DNA of 64,000 nucleotides from Gnetum montanum (GCA_015680685.1 MNCI01010871.1:66240-130239), one strand, 5' to 3'. Counted from the stretch's first letter, positions 44,284-55,789 are shown. The notes: generated from the sequence alone by a model not told the origin. Translations and numbers: made by a program.

Positions 44284-45904
44284 TCCAATCCTTGCATACC
44301 ATCTAACGATCACAAATATCATAGTGGGTTAACTCGTTATCTGGGAACTACATCATATAAAGTGCCCCACTATGCTTATTATAATCAAGTGTGTGAACCC
44401 CGAGGGGATAAGTATGGACCAACCCCAATACTTACAACATGCAAGGATCCTCAAACTTCATTTATTAATTCTTGCCATACTCAACTGATTAGTTATGGGG
44501 GATATCCCCCATTTTACTAACAAGCAAGATTAATAAATATTTTTCATTTTCTTTAATTTTACAACTTTTTGTTTTCTAGTTTTTCATTTTTCAACTTTTT
44601 GTTTGATCTTGTTATCTTTTTGTGTGTTTTTTTTGTCTTTTCACACTTTTGTAAGTAATCTCATCTATGAATAAAACACTCATGTGGATCATTGGTTGAG
44701 GTGTGTTCTATGTTATTAATTCATGAGTGATCAATTATTTGGAACAGTGAGCCCATTACACCCACTCATTCACTCTATAAATAAGAGGTCCTGTCAAAGG
44801 TATAGTGATATTCTTGACATTTTTAAAACTTAAAATTAATTTTGCGTTCATTGTACCCAGAATGAAGAAGGATGGACCAAGAGGGAATGATTAGGGTGTG
44901 ACATCAAGGGGACTTGTAGATTCTCTTTTGTGACGTCTGTGGGAGTTATCATGCAACATGGTCGTACTAAGATCTTTGTAGATCTAATGAAAAATGGGAG
45001 TAAGAGTAATCAAAAGGGCACTTGAAAATCAAATGTTGTTCTAGGGGGTCCCACTGGAAAGACATGCACCCATGCTTGAAGGTTGGCAGCTTCTCTAGAT
45101 TCAGTTAAGTGAGAAAAAAAAGAGAAGAAAAAGAAAAACAAAGTTCCATAAAACAAAAATCACTCCTCCCTTGTACTAAACGTCAAGTGATTGTACGCCT
45201 TGTTGTTATGGTACTCTCATAGTTGCTCATCATGGAATGAAACAATGCAATGTCACTGCTTAGAGGAATGGACTTGGTCCTAATCTTGGAACGATGGGTT
45301 AATGACACATTAATCATGCTTTACACGCAGGATTCACTATGCCCTAGGTTAGTTACCTCATGTCCCAATCTCTACGATCCCTTCTATAGTTCATCTCATC
45401 TCACTGTTCATGTAATTGTAGCTCGTGTCCCATGTAGCATAGAATTTTCATCTCATTCTAGTGATATTTACATGTGTGTGTTTTGTGGAGTTCGTGTGGA
45501 TTACATTTAACCCTTCTAGTGCCCACGGACACTTTAAGTGTGGTTACATAAGGGCATAATAGGTTGGAACCTGCTTTGGGGAGGACCCACTTGTGTAATT
45601 TTTCGTAATCTTCACTGATTTTCTAGCTCAAACACACAATTTCTTACCCTCAGCTTAATTTTTCATAATTTTCTTTCCCTATTATTATCCCTCTATCACT
45701 TTAACATTCCAATGTACCATTACATTCCCTTTTTTCGTAACCACCAAATTTTATTGCTAAAGTTCACATCATTATCATTACGAGTGCCTCTCGAATCAAT
45801 GAAATTACCCTAGAACATCTTAATACTTGACAATGTCCTCAATTTCCAACATTAATTTCAGGAAAAATCATTAAAAATTTCGTATTTTCTTGGTGTCTCC
45901 CATC
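44284..45904 (+). other. Family C noncoding block (5' part)
   Basis: No reading frame is conserved here, yet the block is shared with 53280-54890 and 61200-62630. Shared phrases include 'ataagaggtcctgtcaaagg'/'ataagaggttcttaccatgg', 'gaccaagagggaatgatta', 'ggtgtgacatcaaggggact', 'tggaaagacatgcacccatg' and 'tttggggaggacccacttgt'. The order is the same in all copies. An extra TATAAATA at 44777-44784 is not kept in the other copies. Conservation of a noncoding block without pol suggests it has a role in the element, for example in RNA handling or as a promoter region for ORF2. Confidence 0.75.
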
Positions 45905-45990
45905 ACTAGGGACGAGATATCACGTACGCGATATTGCGTCCCACATGATATCGCGTACGCGATATCGAGTCCTATTTTCCTATAAATAGG
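45905..45990 (+). promoter_or_regulatory. Internal promoter-like site before ORF2
   Basis: GATATC (or GATATT) occurs at 45916, 45930, 45947 and 45961, spaced 14, 17 and 14, in the same CGCGTACGC context as the LTR U3. TATAAATA follows at 45981-45988, 14 bp after the last palindrome. The layout matches the LTR promoter at 42537-42599, but the sequence downstream of the TATA box is different, so it is not an inserted whole LTR. It lies about 480 bp before the ORF2 start. Decayed versions with a TATA-like site occur at the same place in the other copies (54910-54973 and 62650-62711). Confidence 0.65.
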
Positions 45991-46458
45991 TACCTCTGCC
46001 ACAACACTTAGCATCATTTTGCCATTCACACGAGGGAAGTTGTTGAAATTTTTCTCTACGACTTGCGATTGCGTGATCCTTGCTTTTTCACTCATATCTC
46101 ACTCACTGGTGCTCCGATTTTAATACCGTTTGAACCTACTTGAACCCAGAGTGTTCAATCTAGTCATGGGGGAGAGACACTTACCAAAAAGTGCCTAATT
46201 TTTTTGAAATTTATCATCTCCCAAAGGACATCAATTAGGGTAATTAACACTAACACTTAGAATAATTGTGCCAAAAATCATATGACCTTAGGTACACCGG
46301 GAAATTAAAATGGAAACCACCTAAGTCACAAGACCCATTATTACAATAGTTGGGAACGATCACATGTTATAACATAAGATCTTTAATTAAGACAAGAAGT
46401 AAGGTATAACTTGACTTTAAAAAAAACCTTACTAACGCTTGACTCGTGTGATTACAGA
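45991..46458 (+). other. Putative ORF2 leader
   Basis: Noncoding sequence between the internal TATA box and ORF2. The phrase 'tctagtcatgggggagagac' at about 46160-46180 recurs at 50742 (cttagtcatgggaaagagac) and 62893 (cttagtcatgaggggtgggg). Confidence 0.55.
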
Positions 46459-49247
46459 ATGGCCCCGAAACGTGCATAGTAGGAGGGTCTTGTTCAAGGT
46501 GGAATGAAACGATCTCAGAGAGGTAGAAGATAAGGCCCTGCCAAAAAACATACAGAACAAGAGGTGCAATCATTCAGCATCCATCAAGAACAACCTCCTA
46601 CTGGATGGTTCGGGTAGGCAGAAGGAGGAGCTGCTGCTGCGCCTAAACTAGGACAATAACTCACGTTGCCCCCGGAATGTGTTCAGGCTATCCATGAGAA
46701 GTCCACATTCATTGCGGTGATTGTGGAGTTAAACTTTGAATCTTTTGTAGAGTTCACTCTTGAGGATGTTAGGGATCACCTCAAAGTGTCTCCCTTATGG
46801 CCTGTCCTCTCTGAAAGCGGTGCCTGGTACTTAGGTGAAACGTACTAGTTCTGGCACAATAGGGAGCAAGGCACCACGGTTAACATTTGTGGTGTGACAG
46901 TTGATTTCTCTACACAGGCTATTTCAAAAGTGTTAAACCTTCCAAATTTAGGGCCCCACATTGCTTGATTATCCACCCGTTCAGACCCCGATGTGCGAAA
47001 GGATTGGTTAGAAAAGGCTTATGGCAGAGACAAAGAATTTGGTGAATTAACGATGGAAGAGAGAGTTTATTTCAAAATTGGAAACTATCACCTCTTTCCC
47101 ACAAAAGGATTGAAAAGAATAGTGACGTATGTGGCCAGAGGATGTGCAGTGCTGATGAGAAAGGTTAACGCTAACCTTCCCCATCCATATTTGACGAAGA
47201 TCCTCAGGCAATTTGAAGAACGAAAGTCAAGGAAGATGGCGATGCCCTTCCCCTGTCTTATCAGAAAACTATGCCAACTAGATGGTATTTGGGGGTACAC
47301 TAATGACAATGTCCAAAAAGCCTAGAATGCTTCTTACACCGAATTACTAAAGGCGCCAGCTCCAAGAAAGAGCACTGGCGAAGAGCTGAGACCAGATCAA
47401 GAAGAAGAACATATGACTGGACCACCTACAACTTAACTTGTAGGACCCAGTCAACATCAAGTCATAGGTCCTAGCCAAAAACAAGAAGCAAGGCCTGGCA
47501 CAGGTTAGGATCAGCCACCACCACCGCAAGACTACAGACCGTCGATGAGCCATCTTAGGGCCATCGTTGAGACAGTCAATTGGGGAAGTCGTGATGATGC
47601 AAACCTCTTCCACATCATCAATGATGCCAGTCATCCTACAGTTTTAGTAGATCACACAAGGGGTGAATTATCAATTCAAACAGGAGGAGGGGAAAGCATA
47701 TGGTCACAACAAATCTTAGGAAATGCGGCATCTTTTCAACTACAGTTAGAGACTGATGAAGGGGCCACTGTGGTGGTCATGTAACACCAGAATGCCATGG
47801 GAGCTACTGAAGTGGTCACTGACCACATCAAGGAATCCTTTAATGTACCTGTTCTGCCACCGGTAGATCTCTTAGGAGCATGGGATGCTGAAACTCTTGT
47901 CGAGACCTCAATGACTCCTTCGGAACATGAGGATGTACTTGACAGATTACTTCAAACAGTATAAGTAATGACGTCTCTATTTGACATCCCTTAAGATGTC
48001 ACAACAATTCAATCAGACCTCATTTCCATAAAGGGGAAGTTGGTCATATCTAAAGTGAGGGTCGAGCATGCTAAAGCTAAAGTGCAGGAATTACAAGAGC
48101 AGCTCGTGGCCTTACAAGCAACACAGTAGGATCCTCTACAATTTGTTCCTGTAGACCAGCTAAAAAATTTTAAATGGAGCAGCTAAAAAAATTAATAGCA
48201 AAGAATAAGAAGGTGGTAGAAGAAAAGGAGATGGCTGTTTGGGATGCCTCCGCATCACAGGCGCAAACCCATGTGCATCTTAAGGCACTCAAGGCCTTAG
48301 AAGAAGAAAATAAGCATTTGGTTGCAGAAAATCTTCGGTTGACCATTGTAGAGAAACAAAAGAATGTTCTTAATGAAAACTTTCATCAACTATGAGAATA
48401 ATTTATCCAGGTCAACCGAGATGTAAGTCGTTTAGCCAGAGAGAATCAAACCCTCTCAATGAAGGAGGTATGCGCTATTCAACAAAAATCAGCAATAGAG
48501 ATAAGCATGTGGCAGAATGAGGCTAAACGACACGAGAAGCTGAAGGAGCATTTCCGTGATTAGGTGGGGATGTATAAACAGATCATGGAGAAGGAGATCC
48601 ATATGGCCAAGGCTCAAATCAACACTATCAGTGCTCAACACACTAATTGGAGGGCCATATTGAACACTTACGCCTTCGTCCACCAAGCGGAAGTTAAAAA
48701 CCGAGACCTGCAAATCCAAGACTTGACAGAATACATGGAGTTGGCAAACCTTAGATATGCCAACCTTGCCATGTTAACAGCAGGGTGCCCAAGCTCAAAG
48801 CTCGAGCAGCAGGTACCTTCTACCCACCTCAAATATGAAGTAGAATTTGCATAGCGCAAGAAGCTGGTTGAGAAATTAGATGTCACAAATTCTGAACTTG
48901 AGGTGGTAAAAGCAAGCTACCAAGGACAGAAAGATGTTGCAACCAACTTGGCTCGACGGCTAATAAATCTTCATGAATACAAGGACAAAGCTAGAGCCTA
49001 TGAAGAGGAATGACGGTTGTTCACAGCATGGTATGTCAAAGCCAACTAGATGTTCCCACAACTACCCTATCCGTGGGAGGTGCCAACTCCATCAAACATC
49101 AAAACACTCGCATGGACAGCACAAGATCCTCGGACCAAAGAGGAGAAGCTCCAGGCCATACTTCAACACCATCAAGCTTCAAAACCTGGAGCACAAGACA
49201 AAGGGAAAGCACCCATGGAGGAGCCACCACCACCAGGAACTACATGA
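46459..49247 (+). pseudogene. Family C ORF2: plant-transposon-type domain plus coiled coil
   Basis: The reading starts MAPKRA at 46459. Codons from about 46690 give VELNFESFVEFTLEDVRDHL, then VNICGVTVDFSTQAISKVL, IGNYHLFPTKGLKRIVTYVA and RQFEERKSRKMAMPFPCLIR. This resembles the N-terminal domain of plant 'putative transposon protein' and ATHILA ORF-1 families (V.G..V.FS...I...L.LP). After a frameshift near 48150, caused by a local repeat of 'cagctaaaaaa', a long Glu/Lys-rich coiled coil runs from 48174 to about 48970. The end reads AWYVKAN*MFPQLPYPWEV then MEEPPPPGTT. There are about fifteen stops, many TAG at former CAG. No polymerase motif is present. Its place after the pol position is that of an env-like gene, but I see no signal peptide or membrane segment. 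Confidence 0.72.
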
Positions 49248-49416
49248 GTTCCCATTTTTTGTAGTTTTAGTATTTTTCTGTGTTGTGTCTTCCCACACTG
49301 CAGCATTATTCCATTTCTTTTTTCCAGTTAATAATCCCATACCTATCCACTATGTAATCAATGGAGCTTGTTCTCTTTGTAACTCAAGGACAAGTTTTTA
49401 TTTAGTCGTGGGGGCA
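49248..49416 (+). other. Family C 3' untranslated region and PPT
   Basis: After the ORF2 stop comes a T-rich stretch, then TTTAGTCGTGGGGGCA at 49401-49416, a polypurine-type tract directly before the LTR start TGATGGGATG. The minus-strand copy has TTAGTTGTGGGGTA at the same place. Confidence 0.75.
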
Positions 49417-50268
49417 TGATGGGATGCGATGTCGCATGGGCCACGATATCACATCCGTCATGATATCGCATCCCCCCGCGATATCGCGTCTTCCTTGCGA
49501 TATCACGTACGCGATATCACAGTCTGCTACAATGTCTATAAATAAGAAGCAACTCTCCCTTGTTGGGGGGAGAGAATAGAAGTAGAAAATCTCTGGCAGT
49601 TTGATCACTCCATAGATAGATTATTTTCCCATGTCTGCCTGCAATGTGGTGAATGTAATTGTATGGCATTCTTTATTTGAGTGTGACATACTTGGACATG
49701 CACATGACCGGCAATAAAGATCGATATTACTTCATCATTGCAGCATTCACTTTGTTATTTATTTATTTAATTGTTATTTACTTCTTTCCTAGTTAATATT
49801 CTCTCTCACCCTTATCTCCTAGTAACGCGGAATGAGTACGACTTGATTACAAGCATTTAAGTGTGACTACTTGGTATCCCAATGGCATACCTAGGATCTG
49901 CGCTTGGTAATCCTAGTGGTAGTCATGCACGAAGTTCAAGATTTTTACAGCTGATCAAGGAATCGGATGCTCATCGCACTTAGGCTAGATTAGACTCTCT
50001 TACCCTTTCCCCCCTAGCTTAGCTTAGTTAATATTATTTTCCACTACCTTCAAGAGTAGCGTTAGATTAGGAACACATCATACACCTCACTCTGGACTAA
50101 ACCATACGTGACAAATATAATACTAGTCCAAGTGGGAAGACAGTGAACTACGACCTAAGGTTAACGATCTAGGTGCCATAACTAGTGCGTCTGTGGAGTT
50201 CGACCATAGCGCGCGTGAGAATGCTCGTATTCATATGGTTGACTGTAGGGGTACCTTGCCACTCATCA
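49417..50268 (+). repeat. 3' LTR of the complete family C element
   Basis: This LTR is 852 bp, TGATGGGATG to CACTCATCA. Its U3 has five GATATC sites (49445, 49462, 49480, 49499, 49513; spacings 17, 18, 19, 14), including the perfect palindrome CGCGATATCGCG at 49477-49488. TATAAATA follows at 49537-49544. It differs from the left LTR by this longer array and a short A/T insertion near 49760. The base changes suggest moderate age. Confidence 0.9.
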
Positions 50269-51400
50269 TATGGGGAGGATGCACTTGTAAATTCTTGGTG
50301 GCTTGGCATTATCAGTGAGTGAGATCAAGCTTATCTCCCACTAATGGCAGTGGTTGCATGACATAAAGCACTTAGCTAGTCCTCCACGTATGTAAGTGTT
50401 GACTCTACAAGTTTTCAGGTTTGATCATGATAATCTATTCTTACCTTACCTCACTTATGTAATTTTTTTGACCTTTGGGTATCCTATTTATGTCCCATTT
50501 TTTATAATCCCTCTTTTTCCTAGTTCTGAGATCATGGGAATAAGTAGATTTAACATTATGATTCAAATTCCATAAAATTTGAATGACATTCAAGATAAGA
50601 TTTTAATGTTTAGTCTTCTTACTTATTTTGTGGATTATTTGATTTGATCCTTGGTCAGATTTATTGGGATTTTCATAAGCATTTGTTCTTCTTATTCTTC
50701 CAATTGTAATTATTCATGTGCTTTAATCCAAATGTCTTGTAACTTAGTCATGGGAAAGAGACACTATTCTAGATATGTGCTTTATAGTTTTGATTGTTAT
50801 TAAAATTATTTATATCTTATTTGTACTTACTCATTCATGCATTGATTTCATGGCTATGATTATGTTTCTCTCATACCCTCAAGGTTTCCTATGGTCATTT
50901 TTCTATAATAGTAGTATAATGCCTTGGAAACCTCACTTAATTTTTGGTATTTTCACAACTCATCATGTTTAGGCAAGAGAACCGCTAGTGCTAGAAGAAG
51001 AGGACTAATAACAAAAATCACTAGATTCAACATCTATACATGAGAGGTCTCCCTCAAGAAAGAGATCTAGAAATAGACAATCACACTCTTGATCTTCTGG
51101 ACTAAGCATGTGCCCTACAGGATCTTCTAAATGAGTGCCAAAGGAGTTGGAAGAATATGATTTGAAGATGAATCACATGGAAGAAGGCATAGCTACAAAT
51201 GATATGTAGCAAAGATCCATCCATGAGGCCAAGGTGAAAAACCTTGTGATGCAACCACAAAAATTTCACATGTATACATCTTGTTCTTTTGGCTTCTTTG
51301 TATTTCATGCAAGCATGTCAAGAGTTTTTTTCTAGAACCACCACCACCTAAAAATTCTTTGTAATGTGCTTGTATTGTACCAAAGTCATGATCTATATTA
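50269..51400 (+). pseudogene. Family C remnant: noncoding block and ORF2 fragment
   Basis: Starting inside the 'ggggaggacccacttgt' phrase, this flank reads like the 3' half of a family C noncoding block, with 'gtcatgggaaagagacac' at 50747. From about 50970 there is a short Arg/Glu-rich stretch similar to the ORF2 start and coiled coil, and 'ctagaaccaccaccacctaa' at 51333 matches the ORF2 end (gaggagccaccaccaccagg). The complete element at 42526-50268 therefore seems to have landed inside an older relative. The fit is moderate because this copy is very decayed. Confidence 0.45.
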
Positions 51401-52489
51401 TATATTTTTAATTTCTCCTCATTAATATTATCATGTGTCTAGTTCCTATTTTTTGTATCTTGGGTATTAAAGCTATGGGAGTAGCTCTATCAAATTGTGA
51501 GGGAATGATGAAGCATCTAGTGGTAATTTATATATCAACTATAAGCCTTGGATTTGGGGAAGTATTTTATGTACTTTATGTTTGTAGTCCAGTATGTTTG
51601 GTAGAGGTTATTAGTATGCTAAGATGCATCCTTGTTCCTTGTATAATACTCTATGATTATGTTCATGATTCTAAGAATTTTAGGATGATTCCAACTTCAT
51701 TCAAATGTTTTTTGGTTCTTCTGACATGTTCCCTCAAGTCCCAACTTACATCTAGAACTTAGAGTGCAATGTACAATTTTGGGGATGAGTTGATTTTCTC
51801 CTACATTACCATACCCCCTATGTTAGTATAAGGGTATTGATGCATCCACTACTAAACCTGATTTGACCTTCTATATCTTGGATGTAACCAAGATTAACTT
51901 AGCTTGCATTAATGAACTTCTAATGAAGCCTAGGCATTGATGAATCTCCTTTTTTTCCACATGAAAACTATAAATATTCTAGAATAGTTTATCTACATAT
52001 TCAATTCATAACTTAGATATTTTTTGGAGATATTGGCATCTAGTTTATATAAATAGATCTTTATCCCTTAGGTAAGTTGATTCCTTTTCTTGCCTTGTGT
52101 GTATTTTGAGTCATTAGTTTCAAAAGTGTGGCTAGATTATGTCAAAGTGCTATCTTGCTAATGTAGCCTAGAACCATTTTTTTGATGTGGATTCCAACTC
52201 TTGTGTGATGAAAAAACCTTGTAATTTCTTCCTATTATACTATTGATGCCTTAAACATGAAAAACAATATGTCAATGCAATGCAAGAATGATAGCCAGAC
52301 ATGAAGGTTTGTAGCAGTGGATATAGCCATTGGAGTCATTTAACATATGAGAAATAGATTTCATGAGACCCATCATACTGATGTCAAATGGAATAATTAA
52401 TTTTAACTACTACATAAAATGAGTTAAATCTGCTACAATTAAGAATTACACATAAATAATAGCTAAATTCTTTCAACAACATGTGATGA
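51401..52489. other. Unassigned; possible decayed pol
   Basis: The frame 51433-51762 (109 codons) has no known motif. Given the integrase fragment immediately downstream on the same strand, this may be worn reverse transcriptase, but I cannot read any RT motif. Confidence 0.4.
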
Positions 52490-53160
52490 ATAAATTCATA
52501 GTACCAAAAAGCTAATCTTGAATAATGAAACATATTTTACAGGAGCTACACTCAAGAAACATATGCAACATCTAAGGGTTAATCATAAATTAATAAAACA
52601 CTATCATCCCTAAGCCAATGGATAAGCAAAAGTAACTAACAGAGAAATAATATAAGTTTTAACTAGAACAGTTATTTGATATAGGAAGGACTAGAGCACT
52701 AAGCTTAATGATACTCTTTGGGCCTATCGATCAACTTGGAAATTTGCTATAGGGTATTCTCCATACAAATTAGTGTATGGTAAGCTACCTACTCTACTAA
52801 TCCAAGCTAAGATTCATAAATAGCATTTGATGAATCTCAACTTAATGAGCAAAAATTGTTTAGTTACTCGAATGTCTAATGAGATCCATAGATGTATACT
52901 AAACATAGACATGATGCTAAGATTCAACTCGTTAACATCAAGCCAAGTGATAAAGTCCTATATTAGAATCTAGTCCATGTTACCCAATGTAGTAAATTTC
53001 AAACATTATGGAAAGGACCTTATATCGTCCATGTTATTCATCACTTTGATACCATGTACATTTATCATCTTGATAGCCCACAAAAGTTCATTTTGGTCAA
53101 CATTCAATAGGGTAAACCATTTTAGAAATCCCCAACAATCTATGGACCCTACCATATCAT
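52490..53160 (+). pseudogene. Ty3-type integrase fragment
   Basis: The plus strand reads AKFFQQHVMNKFIVPKS, HYHP*ANGQAKVTNREI near 52600 and DTLWAYRSTWKFAIGYSPYK then LVYGKLPTLL near 52700-52790. It ends with KPSDKVLY and KGPYIVHVIHHFDT near 53010. These follow the Ty3 integrase pattern (YHPQTNGQAE.SNREIK, DALWAYRTA.KTPIG.SPY.LVYGK, and the GP(Y/F) C-terminal domain). The catalytic Glu of the NRE segment is kept. The second catalytic Asp position reads Asn (LILNNETYFTG). It lies directly before the family C noncoding block, in the place where the other copies have lost pol. Confidence 0.8.
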
Positions 53161-54890
53161 TCACTAGAAATAAGCCTCACTCAATCTTCTATACCTCCTC
53201 CTTTAACATTAGTTATGGCAAGCTTCATTTAGCTAGGCCTTGTGAATACACTATAATTTTTATTTCTTTCTTTTTAATTTCTTGATACTTTTCTTAATTC
53301 TTTAATATCTTTTTTAATTGTTTAATAAATTTCTAGTTCTTAATATGTTTATTATTCTTTCATATCTTTTAATATTTTATAATGTTTTTTATTTTTCTTT
53401 TTTTTTAATTTTTAATTTGTGAAGCATACATATCTTTGTTATTTTACTAATAACTACTTTAGTATTAAGCAGGATGTTTTGTTACAAGAATTTGATTTTA
53501 TACTATTGAATTACTAAAGGACTAATTAAATGTACAATGGCACCATGTTATCCATTTCCCCCATTTTTAGTAATAAGAGCTTCTTACCATAAGCATGATG
53601 TAATTCTCATTACTTAAACTTAAAATTAACTCATGACCTCTATGCCTTAATGAAAAGGGGAAGAACCAAGAGGGACAGAAAAAGGGTGTGATATCAAAGG
53701 GATTCGTTGATTCTTTGGACTTCTTTTCTAAGTCCTAATCCTTCATATGGTCATATCAATAATTAAATCTTTATTAAAATAAAAGCATGTTCTTAAATTA
53801 ATAGTGATTACCTTATTATGGCATTGGAAAGACATGATATTTATGCCTAAAGGTAGTTCTCTGGTAACATTAATACAATAAATAATTTGTATACATGATA
53901 AATTTTCTTGAGGTACTACTAGAAAGACATGTTACCTATGCCTAAAAAAAGGCTAATTCCAAGAATATCATGGTCTCTTAAACTAGTTTCATCATGTAAC
54001 TAGAAAGACATGTTACCCATGCCTAAAGGTACACCACTAATGGAATTAGCATTGGTTTTAAGGCTATAAAGACATGTTATTCATGCCTAAAGATACCTCT
54101 CTAACTAATTGGTAAGATGTTCCAATAAAAAATAACAAGTTGTAATTAATTAATTGTAATTTTTATTTCTAAAATATTTTATATTAAGTAATAGTATTGT
54201 CATATGGTTATGGTTGGTCTCATGGTGGTTAGTCTAAGATGATCTCATGCAATATTACTAGTAATTAACATGAACTTGTTTTGGAACCTAGATGAAAAGA
54301 TATAATGATCTTTTTAACCATTCCTAAAACATAGGATTCATTATTACCATTATAATACACCTCATGTCATGTTGTCTCCAATCCCTTCTTCCATCATTTC
54401 ATCACACTAGTACATATAATTATGACTTTAATCCTTATTATATAACATAGTACTAACTTCTTATTGAGGTAGATTAAACATGCGTATATTGAAAGACAAA
54501 TATGACTCACATTTGATTCCTTAGGTGCCCATGGATACTTATAGGATTGGTTATACAAGAGTATTAAGGGTAGAAGCCTACTGTGTAGAGGACCCACTTT
54601 TATAATTTTTATGTATCATATTCAAAAATTAATGCCACATCATCTTGCTTTTTTCAAATCACCATTCCACTTCTCATGTCATTTCTATAACTCTTAATAG
54701 TGCATTAACTTAACCATTTCCATCAACAACACTTATAGGCCTTTTACACTTCTTCTTGCCAAAGAACCTTCTTCTTAACCATTTTTTAGAATCATTATTT
54801 GACCAACTACTCTTTAGGCATCATTAAAATCCTCCAAATATCATCAAAATATGTAATTATTTTTTCCAAAAATTAAGCAAAAAATTTGAA
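53161..54890 (+). other. Family C noncoding block, second copy
   Basis: Similar to 44520-45904: 'ataagagcttcttaccataa', 'gaagaaccaagagggacaga', 'ggtgtgatatcaaagggatt' and 'agaggacccacttttataat' occur in the same order. It is expanded by local duplication at 53825-54100. No coding pattern is seen. Confidence 0.7.
53825..54100 (+). repeat. Four copies of 'aaagacatgttacccatgcc'
   Basis: A unit around AAAGACATGTTACCCATGCC followed by TAAAGGTA occurs at about 53829, 53922, 54002 and 54063 with one to several changes, spaced 93, 80 and 61 bp. The equivalent blocks at about 45057 and 61852 have only one copy. The expansion is therefore specific to this copy. Confidence 0.75.
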
Positions 54891-54904
54891 TATTTCAAGG
54901 ATCA

Positions 54905-54975
54905 TATCATAGCTATGATATCACAACTACAATGTCATTGATACAATATATCTGATATAACCACTTATATATACC
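54905..54975 (+). promoter_or_regulatory. Decayed internal promoter-like site, second copy
   Basis: One intact GATATC at 54917, several near matches (catatcatag, tgatacaata, tgatataacc) and TATATATA at 54966-54973 lie at the same place as the site at 45905-45990. Decay is strong, so this rests mainly on position. Confidence 0.45.
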
Positions 54976-55789
54976 CATGGTCATTAACAAAATTTTCATT
55001 TTCACTTAAAATGCCTAGGGAGTTCATGTCATTTATGAGTTAAAGAATCTTCAGAGCTTGGTATCTCTACATAGCAAATCAAATTCAAGCCATTTTGGAG
55101 TCCTTGAGCTCCCAAAATGAGCTTCTTTGTTATAGGGGAACTTTATGCAAATTTGGAAATTTCACTAATACTAGGAATAGCTAAAATTAGAAGAAGGATA
55201 CTAATCTAATGATTTCATGATTAAGTCTTAAGATCTTATGCTATTTTTAGAGCCAAATACATCAATTGATTAATTCCATTAGAATCAAAATTCACATCTC
55301 CTAGGGATGTTGCATATTTTGAAATGTATGTAAAATAAAGCAATTTTGATCATAACTTTCAATCAATGTCCAAATGATTTCCATGAATTAAGAAACCTTT
55401 CATAACTCTAAAAATTTAGCATTAATTAATTTATAATTGAATTTTTCTTAATTTAATTGGAACTTATTATGAATTAATGAGTTTTCAAAAATTAAAATCA
55501 TAAATAAAAATAACATTGATTATTATTTGTATTTTTGATTAAAATCCAACACCTAGTGAAGGGTTACAAAAAATTAAGAATTTTTCTAGGATTTCTAAAA
55601 TTAGCATAACCCTACCAATGATTGTAGATGCCACCAAAAAGACTTCTTGAAGCCTAAAGACCATCATAGCCACGTGAGAAAAGGACATGAGGCCAATGTG
55701 ATAAGGGAAGATGAGGAAATCAATCTCAAGATGAAGAATAATAAGAACAACCATTCTCTATTTAGTAGCCAACACCCTAAATAGGACAA
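54976..55789 (+). other. ORF2 leader region of the second copy
   Basis: AT-rich, no gene-like frame. It is longer than the leader at 45991-46458. The minus-strand frame 55539-55754 has no motif. Confidence 0.45.

Larger units (their letters stand above)
42526..50268 (+). mobile_element. Family C: complete LTR element with gag and ORF2, no pol
   Basis: This 7.7-kb element has LTRs starting TGATGGGATG and ending TCATCA or TATCA. Near-matching 5-bp flanks TTTGG (42521-42525) and TATGG (50269-50273) look like a target duplication with one mutation. A Ty3-type PBS follows the left LTR and a PPT precedes the right one. Inside are a gag remnant (43436-44283), about 2.1 kb of noncoding block, an internal promoter-like site (45905-45990) and a long 3' ORF2 remnant (46459-49247). 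No protease, reverse transcriptase or integrase motif is present on either strand. The element must have moved using enzymes from a relative, such as the one with the integrase fragment at 52490-53160. Confidence 0.85.

Noticed and set aside
45905-46110. A nested solo LTR of family C inside the noncoding block
   Set aside because: Only the GATATC array and TATA box match the LTR. The sequence after the TATA box differs and no LTR end (CATCA) or target duplication follows.
46459-49247. ORF2 as an envelope-like protein
   Set aside because: It occupies the env-like position, but I see no signal peptide, membrane segment or fusion-type region. The N-terminal domain and coiled coil fit a transposon-associated protein better.
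50269-50300. A PBS directly after the right family C LTR, implying another tandem copy
   Set aside because: The bases after the LTR (tatggggaggatgc) do not resemble the PBS seen at 43304 and 58405, and instead match the interior of the noncoding block.
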